Of a stretch of DNA of 64,000 bases, positions 26,601-36,122 are shown one piece after another; the first letter of the stretch is position 1; each line of letters begins with the position of its first letter. A program made the position numbers and the translations under genes. The notes under the pieces were generated by a model. It was not told the DNA's origin and searched no databases. It worked only from the letters and a program-made list of their open reading frames with translations. The stretch is from Acidobacteriota bacterium. Its GTDB lineage: Bacteria > Acidobacteriota > Terriglobia > 2-12-FULL-54-10. The stretch spans positions 55,040 through 119,039 of the forward strand of contig JACPPJ010000021.1 in NCBI GenBank assembly GCA_016191085.1, in the 5' to 3' direction.

Positions 26601-28666
26601 GCGAACGCCAAGCCAGAGCCGTTCGTATTCACGATCAACTGGGTGACGCCACCCGTCAGCTTGCCACCGCCTTGCGTGACAGTGAACGTGACAGGCACAT
26701 TGGAGAGGGGACTACTCGCCGCATTCGTTATCATTACCACAAAGGTTGACAATGTCTGACCGATACTAGCCGCCTGATTGTCACCGCTCACGATTGTTAA
26801 ATTGACCGATGGCGTCGGTGTTGGCGACGGTGTCGGAGTGGGTGTAGGTGTCGGTGTAGGTGTAGGTGTAGGTGTCGGTGTAGGTGTAGGCGTCGGTGTT
26901 GGTACCGGCGTAGGCACCGGAGTAGGAATCGGAGTAGGCGTCGGAGTCGGCGTTGGCGTCGGTGTTGGCGTTGGAGTCGGCGCAGGCGTCGGTGTAGGTG
27001 TTGGAGTCGGCGCAGGCGTCGGCGACGGAGTAGGCGTCGGCGTTGGCGTCGGAGTCGGCGTCGGTGTTGGTACCGGCGTAGGCGCCGGAGTAGGAATCGG
27101 AGTAGGCGTCGGTGTTGGCGACGGTGTCGGAGTAGGCGACGGTGTAGGCGTAGGTGTTGGGGTCGGTGTCGGTATCGGCGTTGGTACCGGCGTCGGTGTA
27201 GGAGTGGGTGTCGGCGTCGGTGTTGGCGTTGGGGTCGGAGCTAGACCTGGCACTTCACCCAAAGACTGATTCGTTCCTTGGGGATTAGAGACTCCGGGTA
27301 TGCCAGGCAATCCCCCACCGAGGTTGGGTGTGCCGCCGACACTCTGCGCAATGCCGGCGCCCGCGCTGCCCAGCTTCCCTTGAGGAACGTCGTTGATCAG
27401 CCAGCCGGATCCGGAAGCCATTCGCAAGGTAGCCTGCTCGCGCGCGATCAGCACCTTCTCAGGTTCTGCTTTGGTGCTGTACTGGATCTCGAAATCCACT
27501 TGATAAATTGCTATCTTGCCCTCTTCAAAGATTTGACCATTTGCCGTCCGGACGAATACGCGAATTTGCGAGATGTTCCGGAATGATGTCTCTACAGATT
27601 GGCGTAGCGCCGCGTAACCGGGGTACTTGAGCGGGTCGAACAGCTTCATGAACTCCGAGGGCTGCAGCGTTTCGTATGCAGTCTTGAGGTCGGCGATCAA
27701 CTGTTTCGGGTTCGCCATGGACACTTCGGCCGGGAGCACCACAAACGAAAACTGCACATCGGCCGTTTTGTTGGCTGACGTAGTGATAGTTAGATTGCCC
27801 CTGTAATTCCCCGGCGACCACTTGGTCGTGTCCACTTGCAAGGTGGGTGTGTTGAACCTCTGGTCGAACACTGCAAGACTGTCAGTGGCGCGTATAATCC
27901 GCCATTGGTATGAAGTGATAGAGCCCATGCCGCTGAAGGAATCCGCGGCGCTGAGCTGCATGTCCTGACCGACTGTGGCGAAGCCGGTTCCCAGGTCTAC
28001 GATGGCTTCTGGAGCGGCGCCTCCGCTGGTGTCCAACGCGCTATTCATTTCGTCATCGGTCGCCGGGCGAGGTGGTGTCGGCGCCACGCCTTGCTGCACC
28101 AATGTGACTTCGCCGGGATTCAAAATCACCGTACCCGGCACGTTGGGGTTGGAATTGCGTACAGAGACCTGGCCGTCCAGGCAGAAAACCATAGTGGCGA
28201 CAGGACTGAAGGCGTCCACCACTTCATCGGTTCCGAGGACTCCTGCAACGGCCGTGTTGCTCTGGATCTCAAACCGCGCGCCGGGCCGGGTTTGCTTGAC
28301 GACCTGGGCGCGGACCTTTCCGTATTCAATCTGGAAGGTGGACTGTTCCGTCTGGCGGTTGTGCTCGATGACTTTCAATCGCGACTGGGAGCCCAGCGCC
28401 AGGATGGAGCCGTCGTCCAGGCGGGCGCGCAGACGGCCTCCCACGCCGGTCTCCAAGACATCCTGGTAATACAAGGTCATCCCCTTTTGGGCTTCAGACC
28501 TGACTGGCTGCGGGCCTTTCTGGCGCACGACCGAGCTGGGCTTCAGAACCACACGGAGGTCGCCGGCCTTGGCTTGGGCGAGAGCTCGTTGCGCGCCGGG
28601 TCCCGTGACGCAGGCCAGCAATGCCAGCGCGAACGCTCCACTCCACTCCAAGACTCGTTTACTCAT
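23609..28666 (-). CDS. Large secreted FecR-domain protein with Pro-Thr stalk and Ig-like repeats
   Basis: About 1,685 residues. Order: signal peptide ([20 protein letters not shown], ending RALAQ); FecR domain about 70-165 ([45 protein letters not shown]); a PKD-like segment; a SnoaL-like segment ([20 protein letters not shown]); a stalk of PT dipeptides about 474-619; two invasin-type Ig-like domains ([13 protein letters not shown] and [14 protein letters not shown]); a module occurring twice (each with [10 protein letters not shown] or [11 protein letters not shown]); and a CARDB-like domain about 1380-1465 ([20 protein letters not shown]). It is likely exported and surface-displayed. Start MSKRV is chosen over upstream ATG 28693 on signal-peptide grounds. 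It lies downstream of a CHASE2-cyclase gene. Confidence 0.85.
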   Translation of the reverse strand: MSKRVLEWSGAFALALLACVTGPGAQRALAQAKAGDLRVVLKPSSVVRQKGPQPVRSEAQKGMTLYYQDVLETGVGGRLRARLDDGSILALGSQSRLKVIEHNRQTEQSTFQIEYGKVRAQVVKQTRPGARFEIQSNTAVAGVLGTDEVVDAFSPVATMVFCLDGQVSVRNSNPNVPGTVILNPGEVTLVQQGVAPTPPRPATDDEMNSALDTSGGAAPEAIVDLGTGFATVGQDMQLSAADSFSGMGSITSYQWRIIRATDSLAVFDQRFNTPTLQVDTTKWSPGNYRGNLTITTSANKTADVQFSFVVLPAEVSMANPKQLIADLKTAYETLQPSEFMKLFDPLKYPGYAALRQSVETSFRNISQIRVFVRTANGQIFEEGKIAIYQVDFEIQYSTKAEPEKVLIAREQATLRMASGSGWLINDVPQGKLGSAGAGIAQSVGGTPNLGGGLPGIPGVSNPQGTNQSLGEVPGLAPTPTPTPTPTPTPTPTPVPTPIPTPTPTPTPTPSPTPTPSPTPTPTPIPTPAPTPVPTPTPTPTPTPTPTPSPTPAPTPTPTPTPAPTPTPTPTPTPTPTPTPIPTPVPTPVPTPTPTPTPTPTPTPTPTPTPTPTPSPTPTPSVNLTIVSGDNQAASIGQTLSTFVVMITNAASSPLSNVPVTFTVTQGGGKLTGGVTQLIVNTNGSGLAFATLTLGTIPGTNTVTASVAGVTPVTFTATANALTPTTLLLVSGNNQTGSVNEPLSAPFVVKVTNASSNPVEGVPVAFAVAGGGGTLSTTSAVTTDAQGLASVLLTLGTSGGLNTVSATTSGVSGSVIFSATGFASTIGALVSPNILQQVYANIPVALQIQVTVPSGFTSPVTVTVPDGNQMQFDRSCGTPPGGTYNGAAGAPAPGTAALTFSLGPPYSASFCMSAGQALASVTPGADSTTVTVMSGGNSAQVIHNFQIGAPSITVTGVPSFNVPTSGLITANIVVASPSSSGGFNLPLNVFIAPQGATLINGKPWGSLPAGVSSSDCGPATAGKIVLPGNSTTCEIANTATTFSSSATVLEVFAVFGSTAPSSAATVPFSVCLLGGTVTSCTGVDAPPLNFSLLVTPTGSQQVNANVPVVIQVQVIPPSSSFTSPVVVRVPDGNQMQYDGTLCGAPNTTASYNGVPGSPSPANALTFAVAPPYAAVSFCMSAGQAGKTISMGPDSTSITGVVGTTTTVTATHGFQIGMPVVSPPATGLNIPLGGTITGGFRVEFANGFNPPNGVTLYLTGLGSGTSPTSGVYKAPLPTGISSSDCGPSTQGKNLLATGTVNCFITNASTSGAQTLAVFLVFGGQSGTGASFLNPFQICALNSTGSNSGCGVGILRVGGEEDRSGLAKQSVRFGELREESGLPVLTILPSTVQFSPLMPKEGDRVEVRARVENRGEADATDVQVALVVNKQVVATVNVDIPAGRSVPVEWEWQAAYQPRLSMAISVDPNNEISEGGNLSRIAAVKNFSVEPATPSLTRQGRSLVVVSNRDCGGFRFATGSQSFCGGSSDFELNPIITGDGQLLVQMMSLNGGIIDLGPQPITGVVSAPESGYQSRVVLEAGHLYAVESNGKYALMYAGKIQSDIDPRLARLAATASRVPQVASDALPDINADGLDTMLDRAKISMDLQWSYLENGSRRFQYGFSAGSSSSRVQVYRQPRTPVNTPAQE
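26808..27244. repeat. Hexanucleotide-type tandem repeat encoding the Pro-Thr stalk
   Basis: About 435 bases of degenerate six-base units (gtcggt, gtaggt, ggcgtt and variants) inside the FecR-protein gene, read on the minus strand as repeated Pro-Thr with occasional Ser, Ala, Val, Ile. Larger blocks are repeated, for example ggtgttggtaccggcgtagg-type units near 26895, 27065 and 27180, so the tract likely expands and contracts by recombination in whole codon pairs, keeping frame. Confidence 0.9.
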
Positions 28667-28732
28667 GGCCGTTCCCCGTGTTCTACCCAGCATGAATTTC
28701 TCTCTTGAAACCACCGCAGACCCATAACACCA

Positions 28733-28826
28733 GGTGGTAGCCACGGCGAGCGTCTTTCCTCGCCGTGGGTTCGTGCCCGGTTCATGCAAAAGCCCACGGC
28801 GAATAATACGTTCGCCGTGGCTACCA
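28733..28826. repeat. Dispersed palindromic repeat, gtagccac...gtggctac family
   Basis: Starts ggtggtagccacggcgagcg and ends gttcgccgtggctaccacc, a near-perfect inverted repeat with inner arms tcgccgtgggtt/agcccacggcga. It lies between the cyclase gene and the FecR gene and could attenuate transcription within that operon. Confidence 0.9.
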
Positions 28827-28932
28827 CCACCACGTAACGCCATAATGGGCCCTGTTACGACTCATTCAGACTCGCTCCAACGAGCCGCGATGACAATAGA
28901 GCAAGGGTCCTATTTCCTGCGTACCGTGCGAT

Positions 28933-31311
28933 TTACTTGGTCGTCATGGTGTACACGCCGTCCCAAACGCCTACCGGTGCCTGCTCCAGGAACGTCTTGG
29001 AACGCTTGTACAACAACTGCGTCGGGCCGTCGGACGGATACTTGGTGGCCAGAGTACGGAAAATGTCGTAGGCCGTCTCCCACTCGCCAGCCTTATACGC
29101 CGTGAGGCCCTCGGTGAAATCTCTTAATAGTTCTTGGTAGCGTGCTTGCTCGCTGGCTTCCCCGAGCAGTTCATAAATCGCCACCGGCTGCTGTTTGCCT
29201 TTCACCCGGATCAAATCCAGTTCGCGCGTGACAAATTGATCTTTCACGTGTTGGTAGGTGTACTCGGTCAGAAGGATCTGAACGCCGTATTCCTTGGTGA
29301 GGCCCTCGGTGCGCGAACTCAGGTTGACGTGGTCTCCCATGACCGTGTAATTGAACCGGCGCAGCGAACCCATGTTGCCGACCATCATCTTGCCGGTATT
29401 AAGGCCGACTCCGATCTTCAGGGTGGGTCTTCCCTGGCTCTTCCAGGTTGTGTTCAGTTCATGCAGGCCGCTGATCATGCGCAACGCTGCGCGGCAGGCG
29501 TTCGCCGCGTGGTCCTGTTGATCCAAAAAGGGCCGGCCCCAGAAAGCCATGACCGCGTCGCCGATATACTTGTCGAGCGTGCCCTTATTCTGGAAAACAA
29601 TGTCGGTCATGACGGTGAGGTATTCGTTGAGCAGTTCCACCAAGGCGGGCGGGGAGAGTTTTTCCGAAATGGAGGTGAAGCCGCGAATGTCGCTGAACAT
29701 CACGGTCAGCTCCACTTCTTCTCCACCTAACTTCAGACGACCAGGGTCCTTCAGAATTTGTGAGATGAAGCCGGGAGCAACATACTGGCTGAACGCGCCG
29801 CGCACTTTCCGCTTTTCTTTCTCTTCAAAGAGGACGCGGTGACTGACCACACCGAGATAATTTAGAGTGAGAGTGCCGAACGGTAGAACAACTGACAACC
29901 ATCGGCCATAGGCGCTGAAGTTGAAATAGACGAAAGCAACCAAAGCGATTGCGGCCACTGCGTAGGAGATAGTTGACGTAAGCGGCCGAACCAGTACAAA
30001 GATCAGTCCCATTACTAGCCCGCAGCACAACAGCACGAACAAATCTGTGATCTCCTCGCTAAACCCGCGGCGCAGGAAGCTCTCATGGAGGATGTTGTCT
30101 ACGACGTTGGCGTGAATCTCCACGCCGGGATAGCCCTGCTTGGCGAAGGGTGTCGGCCGTATGTCGCCGATGCCCAGCGCGGTAGCGCCCACGATCGCGA
30201 TCTTGTCCTTAAATAATCCCTGAGGGGTGACGCCATCCGCGACGTCCGCAAACGAATAGTAGGGGTACGTCTGCGTGCCGCCGGCAAAGTTAATCAAGAC
30301 TCTTCCCGAGGAGTCTGGATAGATTTTCTTCCCAGCCAGTTCAATCAGTTCCGGTCCACTCTGATTGAACCAGAGCAATGTTTCCTGCGCTTCGGCGCCC
30401 AAGTACAGCCGTGCGATCTGGATATCAAGCGAAGGATAGAAGGTATCGCTTTCGACGGTGGCGGCCGGATCAACATAGTGAAAGATCAAGCTGGCACGGC
30501 GGTAGGTGCCGTCGTTTTCGGCTTCAGTATTGAACGATCCAGCGCTCCTTGCGGCGTCGGCGAAGATGCGCAGGTTGGGCTCCACAGCGCCCATGACGGG
30601 CGCTTCCATATAAAAGTGATAAGGAGTGCTGGAAGGCCGTTTCAGCGTCTGGGGAAAAGCTTGGTAGGCAAGCACCTCGTTGTAGCTCTTGATCTGCTGC
30701 GGGTCCATGTGCGCCACGTCCGACGCGTTCGCGAAAAACAAATGCCCCAGCACGACATTGCCGGTCTCTTTGAGCCCCCTGGCGAATTGGGCATCGGTAT
30801 CAGCTTCCTCGCGCATGGAGCCCAATCGTTCCACAAAGGGGTCCTTGGTTCCGGAACCGTGAGCCTGGCGGTACTCGCCTTCCACCTGCGAAATGAGTGT
30901 GGCGCCGTTGTAGCGGTCCGGGAGCGGGAAATCGACGTCGAAGCCGACGACGCGGGCGCCATCACGCTTGAGCGTCTGAAGCACCCGGGCATAATGGGAT
31001 CTCGGGAAAGGCCATCCGAGCCGATCGATTGTTTTTTGGTCAATGGCGATGACGATGATGTTCGGGTCCGGTCGCCGCGGGCCGCGAATAGTGAACCGCC
31101 CGTCCAGCGAGCGGTTCTCGATGTTATCCAGAAACACCAGCGTGGAGTGGGCGCTCTTGCTGATATTGATGTAAACAAACGTGGCCAGAGATACCACCGT
31201 CACGCTAGCACTGATGATCACACTCGTCCGATGTGATTTCAGCGCGGTGACCAGAGCAGCCATGCCCTTGGCGCTAAAGGCAAATTGCAGTTGTTCGAGT
31301 ATCTTCGGCAT
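28933..31311 (-). CDS. CHASE2-domain membrane adenylate cyclase
   Basis: 792 residues. A membrane segment near the N-terminus (TSVIISASVTVVSLATFVYI), then an extracytoplasmic CHASE2 sensor (DGRFTIRGPRRPDPNIIVIA, GWPFPRSHYARVL, VVGFDVDFPLPDRYN; about 60-350), three membrane helices, and a class III cyclase domain at about 475-650. Metal aspartates are in MFSDIRGFTSI and GDAVMAFWG; the adenine-specifying Lys (LDKYIGD) and Asp (VMGDHVN) and the transition-state Asn-Arg (VNLSSR) are all present, so an active adenylate cyclase is expected. The C-terminus is TPR-like (AYKAGEWETAYDIFRTL). ATG 31311 begins two bases after the upstream stop, so translation is coupled to the barrel gene. Confidence 0.93.
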   Translation of the reverse strand: MPKILEQLQFAFSAKGMAALVTALKSHRTSVIISASVTVVSLATFVYINISKSAHSTLVFLDNIENRSLDGRFTIRGPRRPDPNIIVIAIDQKTIDRLGWPFPRSHYARVLQTLKRDGARVVGFDVDFPLPDRYNGATLISQVEGEYRQAHGSGTKDPFVERLGSMREEADTDAQFARGLKETGNVVLGHLFFANASDVAHMDPQQIKSYNEVLAYQAFPQTLKRPSSTPYHFYMEAPVMGAVEPNLRIFADAARSAGSFNTEAENDGTYRRASLIFHYVDPAATVESDTFYPSLDIQIARLYLGAEAQETLLWFNQSGPELIELAGKKIYPDSSGRVLINFAGGTQTYPYYSFADVADGVTPQGLFKDKIAIVGATALGIGDIRPTPFAKQGYPGVEIHANVVDNILHESFLRRGFSEEITDLFVLLCCGLVMGLIFVLVRPLTSTISYAVAAIALVAFVYFNFSAYGRWLSVVLPFGTLTLNYLGVVSHRVLFEEKEKRKVRGAFSQYVAPGFISQILKDPGRLKLGGEEVELTVMFSDIRGFTSISEKLSPPALVELLNEYLTVMTDIVFQNKGTLDKYIGDAVMAFWGRPFLDQQDHAANACRAALRMISGLHELNTTWKSQGRPTLKIGVGLNTGKMMVGNMGSLRRFNYTVMGDHVNLSSRTEGLTKEYGVQILLTEYTYQHVKDQFVTRELDLIRVKGKQQPVAIYELLGEASEQARYQELLRDFTEGLTAYKAGEWETAYDIFRTLATKYPSDGPTQLLYKRSKTFLEQAPVGVWDGVYTMTTK

Positions 31312-31313
31312 GA

Positions 31314-33206
31314 CTACTGCCTGCGAAAACGCCACACCAGGGTCACCTGCATAATGCGCTCCAGGAAGTTCTGATTGGGCAGCGCGAACAGATTGTTATT
31401 CCGGTCGTAGCTGATTGTGATGGTACGGTTTTCGTTGTTGTTGATCTTATACGTAATCGCAAAATGCGCTGCAGGGCGGCGGAAACCGCTGGGTCCCGTG
31501 ACGGCGTATATAGGAAGTCCATTGGGATTAAGCATTGGGCGGAACGTCTCAGAGTCCAGCAGCGGTTCATCCTGGAACAGCGTGGCGCCGACTTGACGGT
31601 ATAGGGCTTCGAACACGAACCAACGCGGGGCCTCCAGAACCACTCCCGCCTGGATGTTGCGGTTGTTGGTGCCGGTCGGTACGCGATCATAGAGTTCCCG
31701 GTTCAGTTGCCAACGGACTAGGGGAGTGAACATCCAATCACCCAAATTGAAGATGCTGCGGAAGCCAACCGTCACGTCGTTTGCCCAGGTCTGCTGTGTC
31801 CTGTTGATCCGATCAATGTTGGCTCGATGCTCAAAGCCGACGGTCAGGACACTTGACGAAATGGGGATGCCGACCTCAACAAACGGCGTGCGGGTGAATC
31901 TGCTCGCCAAATCTTGCTGGCGCTGGTGGCGCTCCCTGTAACCGAAATCCAGCAGCGTGTTTCCCAGGCCTGGCAGGTCGCGCAAACTGAGACGCACTTC
32001 CGGCAACTGGAACAGGGTCGTAGGGTTTACATTTTGGCCGCGCAGGTTATCGTCGGTGCGACGATACGAGAATTGCAGAGTGGCTTGCCTGGCGATCTGG
32101 TTGCTCACGCGCACCATCAGGTCCTGAAGGTCGGACACCTGCCTGGCGTTGACCGCGAAGAAGGACGGCATCATTCGCGTGTAGTATTGGCCGAGCGTCC
32201 AGGAGCCGGCGCGGAACGAGTTGTCGAACCGGACGGCGTAGTCTTTGCCGATTGTTCCGCAGGGGCACACGGTTCTTCGCACGAAATCGCCGTTCTCGCT
32301 TGCATCGGGGTTGGTGAGGCTGTACGCTAACTCGGCCTGCATGTCCCACTTGCGGAAGAACGTCATGCGGGTGTCGAGGCTGACCACGTTATTCTCGACT
32401 GGCTTGTAAAACGTCAGTCCGTTCTCGTCAGCGGGAATCGAACTGGCCAGGTCGAGGCCGTATGCCCAGTTGATCGCTATGAGCTTGTCGCGCGCGATCC
32501 GCTGTTCTGCTCGCAACCCGCTGACGATCCGAGTGAAGGGCTTGCCCGGCAGGTTCTCCTTGAACAACGATCCATAACGGTCGGTAAAGGTGCCGCCATT
32601 GGTCATCAGCCGGAAGTTGCCCCAGCGGCCAATGAAATGCACGCCCTTCAGGTTCTGGTTATAAGTGAAACGCGAGTAGCTAACCAGATAATCGCCGAAA
32701 TTCCACTCGTAATGCGGGTCGTGAATGCGGAAGTACGCTTTCTGAATGCTGCTGCGCTCGGGATCCACTCGATTGTCAGTGGTGTACCGCGCCACCGAAA
32801 CCAGCTCAAACCGTCGCGGGCCTCTGGTGATGTCCTGGAGGAAGCTGAAGTCGAAACTGTTGTTATTCCCGGGAGTGAGGAACGAGCGGTCACGCGCCGC
32901 TCCCGTGATGCGTTGCAGGTTCGAGAACGCGCGAATTTCCAGGAACTGCAATCTGCCGGTGTCGATTCCCGATACGGTTGAGATGCCGCCCAGCGCTGGT
33001 GGAGTCTGAGGGCCCTGGGCCGGTGGAGATGCTGTGCCCGGGACGCTGCCAGGAGGAGCTGACGGGGTGATGGGAGCGGACTGCCCGGGCAATTGCGAAG
33101 GCGTTTGTGTCTGCGCTCCAGCAATCAGCGAGGCCAGCCAAATGGCAGGCAGGAGAACTACACTTGCCAGCCGACGCCGGCAACGGACCAGATGTCTTGA
33201 CGCCAT
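31314..33206 (-). CDS. Predicted outer-membrane beta-barrel protein
   Basis: 630 residues. Signal peptide (LASVVLLPAIWLASLIAGAQ), then a Pro/Ser/Gln-rich linker (about 32-70), then a long region of alternating amphipathic strands with aromatic ends: FELVSVARYTTDNR, YEWNFGDYLVSYSRF, GVHFIGRWGNFRLMTNGG, TLGQYYTRMMPSFFAVN, ending MQVTLVWRFRRQ. This is typical of a large outer-membrane barrel of around 20 or more strands. I do not recognise a named family. It is the first gene of the minus-strand block and is translationally coupled to the CHASE2 cyclase. Confidence 0.7.
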   Translation of the reverse strand: MASRHLVRCRRRLASVVLLPAIWLASLIAGAQTQTPSQLPGQSAPITPSAPPGSVPGTASPPAQGPQTPPALGGISTVSGIDTGRLQFLEIRAFSNLQRITGAARDRSFLTPGNNNSFDFSFLQDITRGPRRFELVSVARYTTDNRVDPERSSIQKAYFRIHDPHYEWNFGDYLVSYSRFTYNQNLKGVHFIGRWGNFRLMTNGGTFTDRYGSLFKENLPGKPFTRIVSGLRAEQRIARDKLIAINWAYGLDLASSIPADENGLTFYKPVENNVVSLDTRMTFFRKWDMQAELAYSLTNPDASENGDFVRRTVCPCGTIGKDYAVRFDNSFRAGSWTLGQYYTRMMPSFFAVNARQVSDLQDLMVRVSNQIARQATLQFSYRRTDDNLRGQNVNPTTLFQLPEVRLSLRDLPGLGNTLLDFGYRERHQRQQDLASRFTRTPFVEVGIPISSSVLTVGFEHRANIDRINRTQQTWANDVTVGFRSIFNLGDWMFTPLVRWQLNRELYDRVPTGTNNRNIQAGVVLEAPRWFVFEALYRQVGATLFQDEPLLDSETFRPMLNPNGLPIYAVTGPSGFRRPAAHFAITYKINNNENRTITISYDRNNNLFALPNQNFLERIMQVTLVWRFRRQ

Positions 33207-33654
33207 GTTGTGTGCTTCACGATGTTGACTTCCATCCCTTGTTCATCTCGGCTTTGAGTCACAGCTGCCAGGTCCCGAGCGCGATCACTCCTCTGGCGTA
33301 ACGCACGGCACGCCGCTTCCCGTTTGGACGGGCTGGCAGCGCACCCCGAAGCGCTTGCTCCGCGTGTAATGCTTATTGCGGGAAAAAGGTAATAATCGCG
33401 GCTCTATCAGATAGAATGTCTGCTCTTGTTCTGCACATGAATTCGCCTATATGCTGGTGGGGGAGATGTTCGGTTTGTCGGTCCGTTGTTCATCACGGGC
33501 TAAGGTTCAGCGAAAGCCGGGAGGAAAAGGGGCAGTCATGACACCATAGGCCCGATCGCTGGAGCGCCAAAGGTGCCATAATCAACCCGGTTTTGTCAAC
33601 CGAATTGGTGTTCGATATAAGGCAAGTCCGCATTGCCATAGCCGGCGGCGCAAA
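33207..33654. other. Intergenic region upstream of the barrel-cyclase-FecR operon
   Basis: About 450 bases without a convincing gene. It should hold the promoter of the minus-strand operon. A perfect short palindrome CTATCAGATAG occurs near 33402-33412 and could be an operator, but no clear -35/-10 pair could be assigned. Confidence 0.4.
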
Positions 33655-33855
33655 TTGCTCTTGCAGCGGTATTGGAAAACAGTGGTCGCCGTGCTGGGTG
33701 GCAATCTCATCTATTTCCTGGTCCTAGCGCCGTATCTTCCCCCAGCGGCCCGCCACAGACGCCACCAGCTTGACTGGGGTTTGGTTGTGGACTTCTGGGT
33801 CTGTTTGGCCGTTTTTGGCTTGCTCTCTCTGGTGTGGAAATCAAAGCGGAAATAA
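33655..33855 (+). CDS. Small two-helix membrane protein, unknown
   Basis: A 66-residue protein with two hydrophobic segments, TVVAVLGGNLIYFLVLAPYL and VVDFWVCLAVFGLLSLVW, a basic loop (AARHRRHQ) between them and a basic tail (KSKRK), which predicts both ends in the cytoplasm or a hairpin topology. It starts with TTG (33655 or 33661) and has no strong ribosome binding site, so the start and even the reality of the gene are uncertain. The GC-rich third codon positions fit coding DNA. No family recognised. Confidence 0.5.
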   Translation: MLLQRYWKTVVAVLGGNLIYFLVLAPYLPPAARHRRHQLDWGLVVDFWVCLAVFGLLSLVWKSKRK

Positions 33856-34018
33856 TACCGTTCCCGACGGCCTTCGCGCCTTGTTTGCCGAATATGAACA
33901 TTGATAGAATGTGCTCTTTGCGTGGCTGCCGTTTTCACCATAGTTGGCTTTCTGTCCTGAATTCGTCCAAACGCATGTCCGGAAGGGTGTTGATTTCCTT
34001 CAGGAGGCAGGTACCTGT

Positions 34019-35416
34019 ATGCCCGACCAATTCGATCTGGTGGTGGTTGGAAGCGGTCCTGGGGGATACGTGGCCGCGATTCGGGCAGCCCAGTGGGGCC
34101 TGCGTACTGCGGTAGTCGAGAAGGACGACCGCCTAGGCGGTACCTGCTTGAACGTCGGCTGCATCCCCACCAAGGCACTGCTGTTCAGCGCCGAAGTGAT
34201 GGATTTAGCGAGGCGGGCGAAAGAGTTCGGGATCGAGTGCGGCGAACCGCAACTCCGTTTCGAGACAGTTCGCGCGCGCCAGCGGCAGGTTGTACAGAAG
34301 CACAACAAGGGAATCGAGTTCCTTTTCCGGAAACACAAGATTGAAACGGTGCGCGGCTGGGGCAGATTGTTGGGCGGCGGAAAAGTTGAGGTGGACAGTC
34401 CATCGGGCAAACGCCAGCTCAGCGCACGTTTTGTGATTCTCGCAACCGGGTCTGAAGCGCGCATGCTTCCCGGCCTGAGCGCCGATGCAGACTACATTCT
34501 CACGAACAGGGAGATTCTGGAAACGCCGTCGGTCCCTCACGCGCTGGTGATCATCGGAGCAGGAGCGGTCGGCGTGGAGTTTGCATCCATCTACCAGCGG
34601 TTTGGGTCGGAGGTAACCCTGCTGGAGATGCTGCCGCGTGTCCTGCCTCTCGAGGACGAGGAGATTTCGCGGGAACTCGAGAAGGCGCTGAAGAAGCAAG
34701 GCATCAAAATTCTCACCGGCACTCGCGTTGAGAAGGTCGAAAAGAAAGCGGCCGGAGTGGAAGTCACCATCTCTTCAGGCGGATCAGCGCAGACGATTTC
34801 CGCTGAGCAGGTGCTGGTAGCCGTTGGCCGGCGTCCCAATACCGAAAAGGTCGGGCTTGAGAACACTAAGGCCGAGGTCGAAAAGAGTTTTGTTAAAACC
34901 GACAGCTACATGCGTACCGCGGAAGGCGGTCTCTACGCCATCGGGGACATCGTCGCGGGAGCACCGCTACTGGCTCATGCCGCGTCCATGGAGGGAATTA
35001 CGGCGGTGGCCGATATGTGCGGCAAAGATGTACCGCCGATGAACTTCCGGCAGGTTCCGAACTGCACCTATTGCGAGCCGCAGGTTTCCAGCGTGGGGCT
35101 GACGGAAAGCGATGCCAAGTCGCAAGGTTATTCCGTCAAAATAGGCAGGTTTCCGTTCATGGCGAACAGTAAGGCCAGCATTCTCGGTGCGCGAGAGGGC
35201 TTCATCAAGATCGTTTGCGAGGAGAAGCACGGGGAAATTCTGGGCGTACACATGATCGGTCCATACGTAACCGAGCTGATTGCCGAAGCCGTTGCCGCCA
35301 TGAGGCTGGAATCCACGGCAGAGGACCTCATGTACACCATTCACGCACATCCGACGTTATCGGAAGGAATGATGGAGGCGGCCAATTCCGTCTATTCTCT
35401 GACCATCAATGCATAA
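34019..35416 (+). CDS. lpdA: Dihydrolipoyl dehydrogenase (E3)
   Basis: 465 residues. FAD-dependent enzyme that reoxidises dihydrolipoyl groups of 2-oxoacid dehydrogenase complexes with NAD. Visible: FAD loop VVVGSGPGGYVAA, redox-active disulfide in GGTCLNVGCIPTKAL (about residues 40-54), NAD loop VIIGAGAVGVEFASIY, GRRPNTE, and the C-terminal HAHPTLSEG with the catalytic His-Glu pair. ATG 34019 is preceded by AGGAGG (34002-34007); the longer frame upstream lacks family similarity. It overlaps lipB by 8 bases. Confidence 0.96.
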   Translation: MPDQFDLVVVGSGPGGYVAAIRAAQWGLRTAVVEKDDRLGGTCLNVGCIPTKALLFSAEVMDLARRAKEFGIECGEPQLRFETVRARQRQVVQKHNKGIEFLFRKHKIETVRGWGRLLGGGKVEVDSPSGKRQLSARFVILATGSEARMLPGLSADADYILTNREILETPSVPHALVIIGAGAVGVEFASIYQRFGSEVTLLEMLPRVLPLEDEEISRELEKALKKQGIKILTGTRVEKVEKKAAGVEVTISSGGSAQTISAEQVLVAVGRRPNTEKVGLENTKAEVEKSFVKTDSYMRTAEGGLYAIGDIVAGAPLLAHAASMEGITAVADMCGKDVPPMNFRQVPNCTYCEPQVSSVGLTESDAKSQGYSVKIGRFPFMANSKASILGAREGFIKIVCEEKHGEILGVHMIGPYVTELIAEAVAAMRLESTAEDLMYTIHAHPTLSEGMMEAANSVYSLTINA

Positions 35417-36122
35417 CCAACGGGAATCGCGGCTCTGCACGGTCTACCGGCTGGGGCATGTTCCGTATGGTGAGGCGCTGGCGTTGCAGCGGGAACTCGC
35501 GGCGCGGCGCAAGGCGCATGAGATTGAAGACACGCTGTTGCTGCTGGAGCACAATCCGGTCATCACATTCGGGCGCAACGCCAAGCGGGAGCATTTGATC
35601 AGCAACCCGGCGGTTTTAGAGCAGCAGGGAATTGAGGTGGTCGAGACCGAGCGTGGCGGCGACGTCACCTATCACGGGCCGGGACAGTTGGTGGGCTATC
35701 CTATACTGGATTTGAGTCTGATTCGTAAAGACGTGGTCTGGTATGTGCGGACCTTGGAAGAGGTCCTGATTCGCGCGTCGGCAGATTTTGGAGTTGAAGC
35801 ACAGCGGGTCAAAGGATTCACCGGCGTATGGGTGAACGGAGCAAAGCTTGCAGCTATCGGAGTCCATATCAGCCGCTGGGTTACGTCACATGGATTCGCC
35901 TTGAACGTGGAAACAGATCTCGGCAATTTTCGGCACATCGTTCCCTGCGGCATCACGGCTTGTGCGGTCACTTCGTTACGCCAATTGTTGCGCGTTCCGG
36001 TCAATCGTTCGGCAGTGGAAGAACGCATCATAGCGCACATGGGTGAATTGTTCGGATTCGAAACTCGGCACGGAGATCCGCAGAGCCTGCAAAGGAGGGA
36101 ACCATGGCAATCGAAGTGTTGA
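35409..36122 (+). CDS. lipB: Octanoyl-(acyl carrier protein):protein N-octanoyltransferase LipB
   Basis: 237 residues. LipB moves octanoyl groups from ACP to lipoyl domains, the first step of lipoate attachment. Motifs: ERGGDVTYHGPGQLVGYPI (about residues 79-97), GVWVNGAKLAAIGVHISRW with the catalytic Lys, HGFALNVETDLGNF and PCGI with the catalytic Cys. The first ATG overlaps the end of lpdA, and the last 19 bases overlap the E2 gene, so the three are translated together: the modifying enzyme is made alongside its substrate. Confidence 0.95.
   Translation: MHNQRESRLCTVYRLGHVPYGEALALQRELAARRKAHEIEDTLLLLEHNPVITFGRNAKREHLISNPAVLEQQGIEVVETERGGDVTYHGPGQLVGYPILDLSLIRKDVVWYVRTLEEVLIRASADFGVEAQRVKGFTGVWVNGAKLAAIGVHISRWVTSHGFALNVETDLGNFRHIVPCGITACAVTSLRQLLRVPVNRSAVEERIIAHMGELFGFETRHGDPQSLQRREPWQSKC

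Noticed and set aside
26808..27244. Periodic repeat considered as a CRISPR array
   Set aside because: Units are six bases and contiguous, with no unique spacers, and are read as codons of a real gene.
26778..27269. Plus-strand 163-residue Gly-Val repeat frame
   Set aside because: It is the antisense of the Pro-Thr stalk in the FecR gene; no ribosome binding site, and composition follows from the repeat alone.
30478..31236. Plus-strand 252-residue frame
   Set aside because: Antisense of the CHASE2 domain of the cyclase gene.
33944..34018. N-terminal extension of lpdA
   Set aside because: No family similarity; AGGAGG supports ATG 34019.
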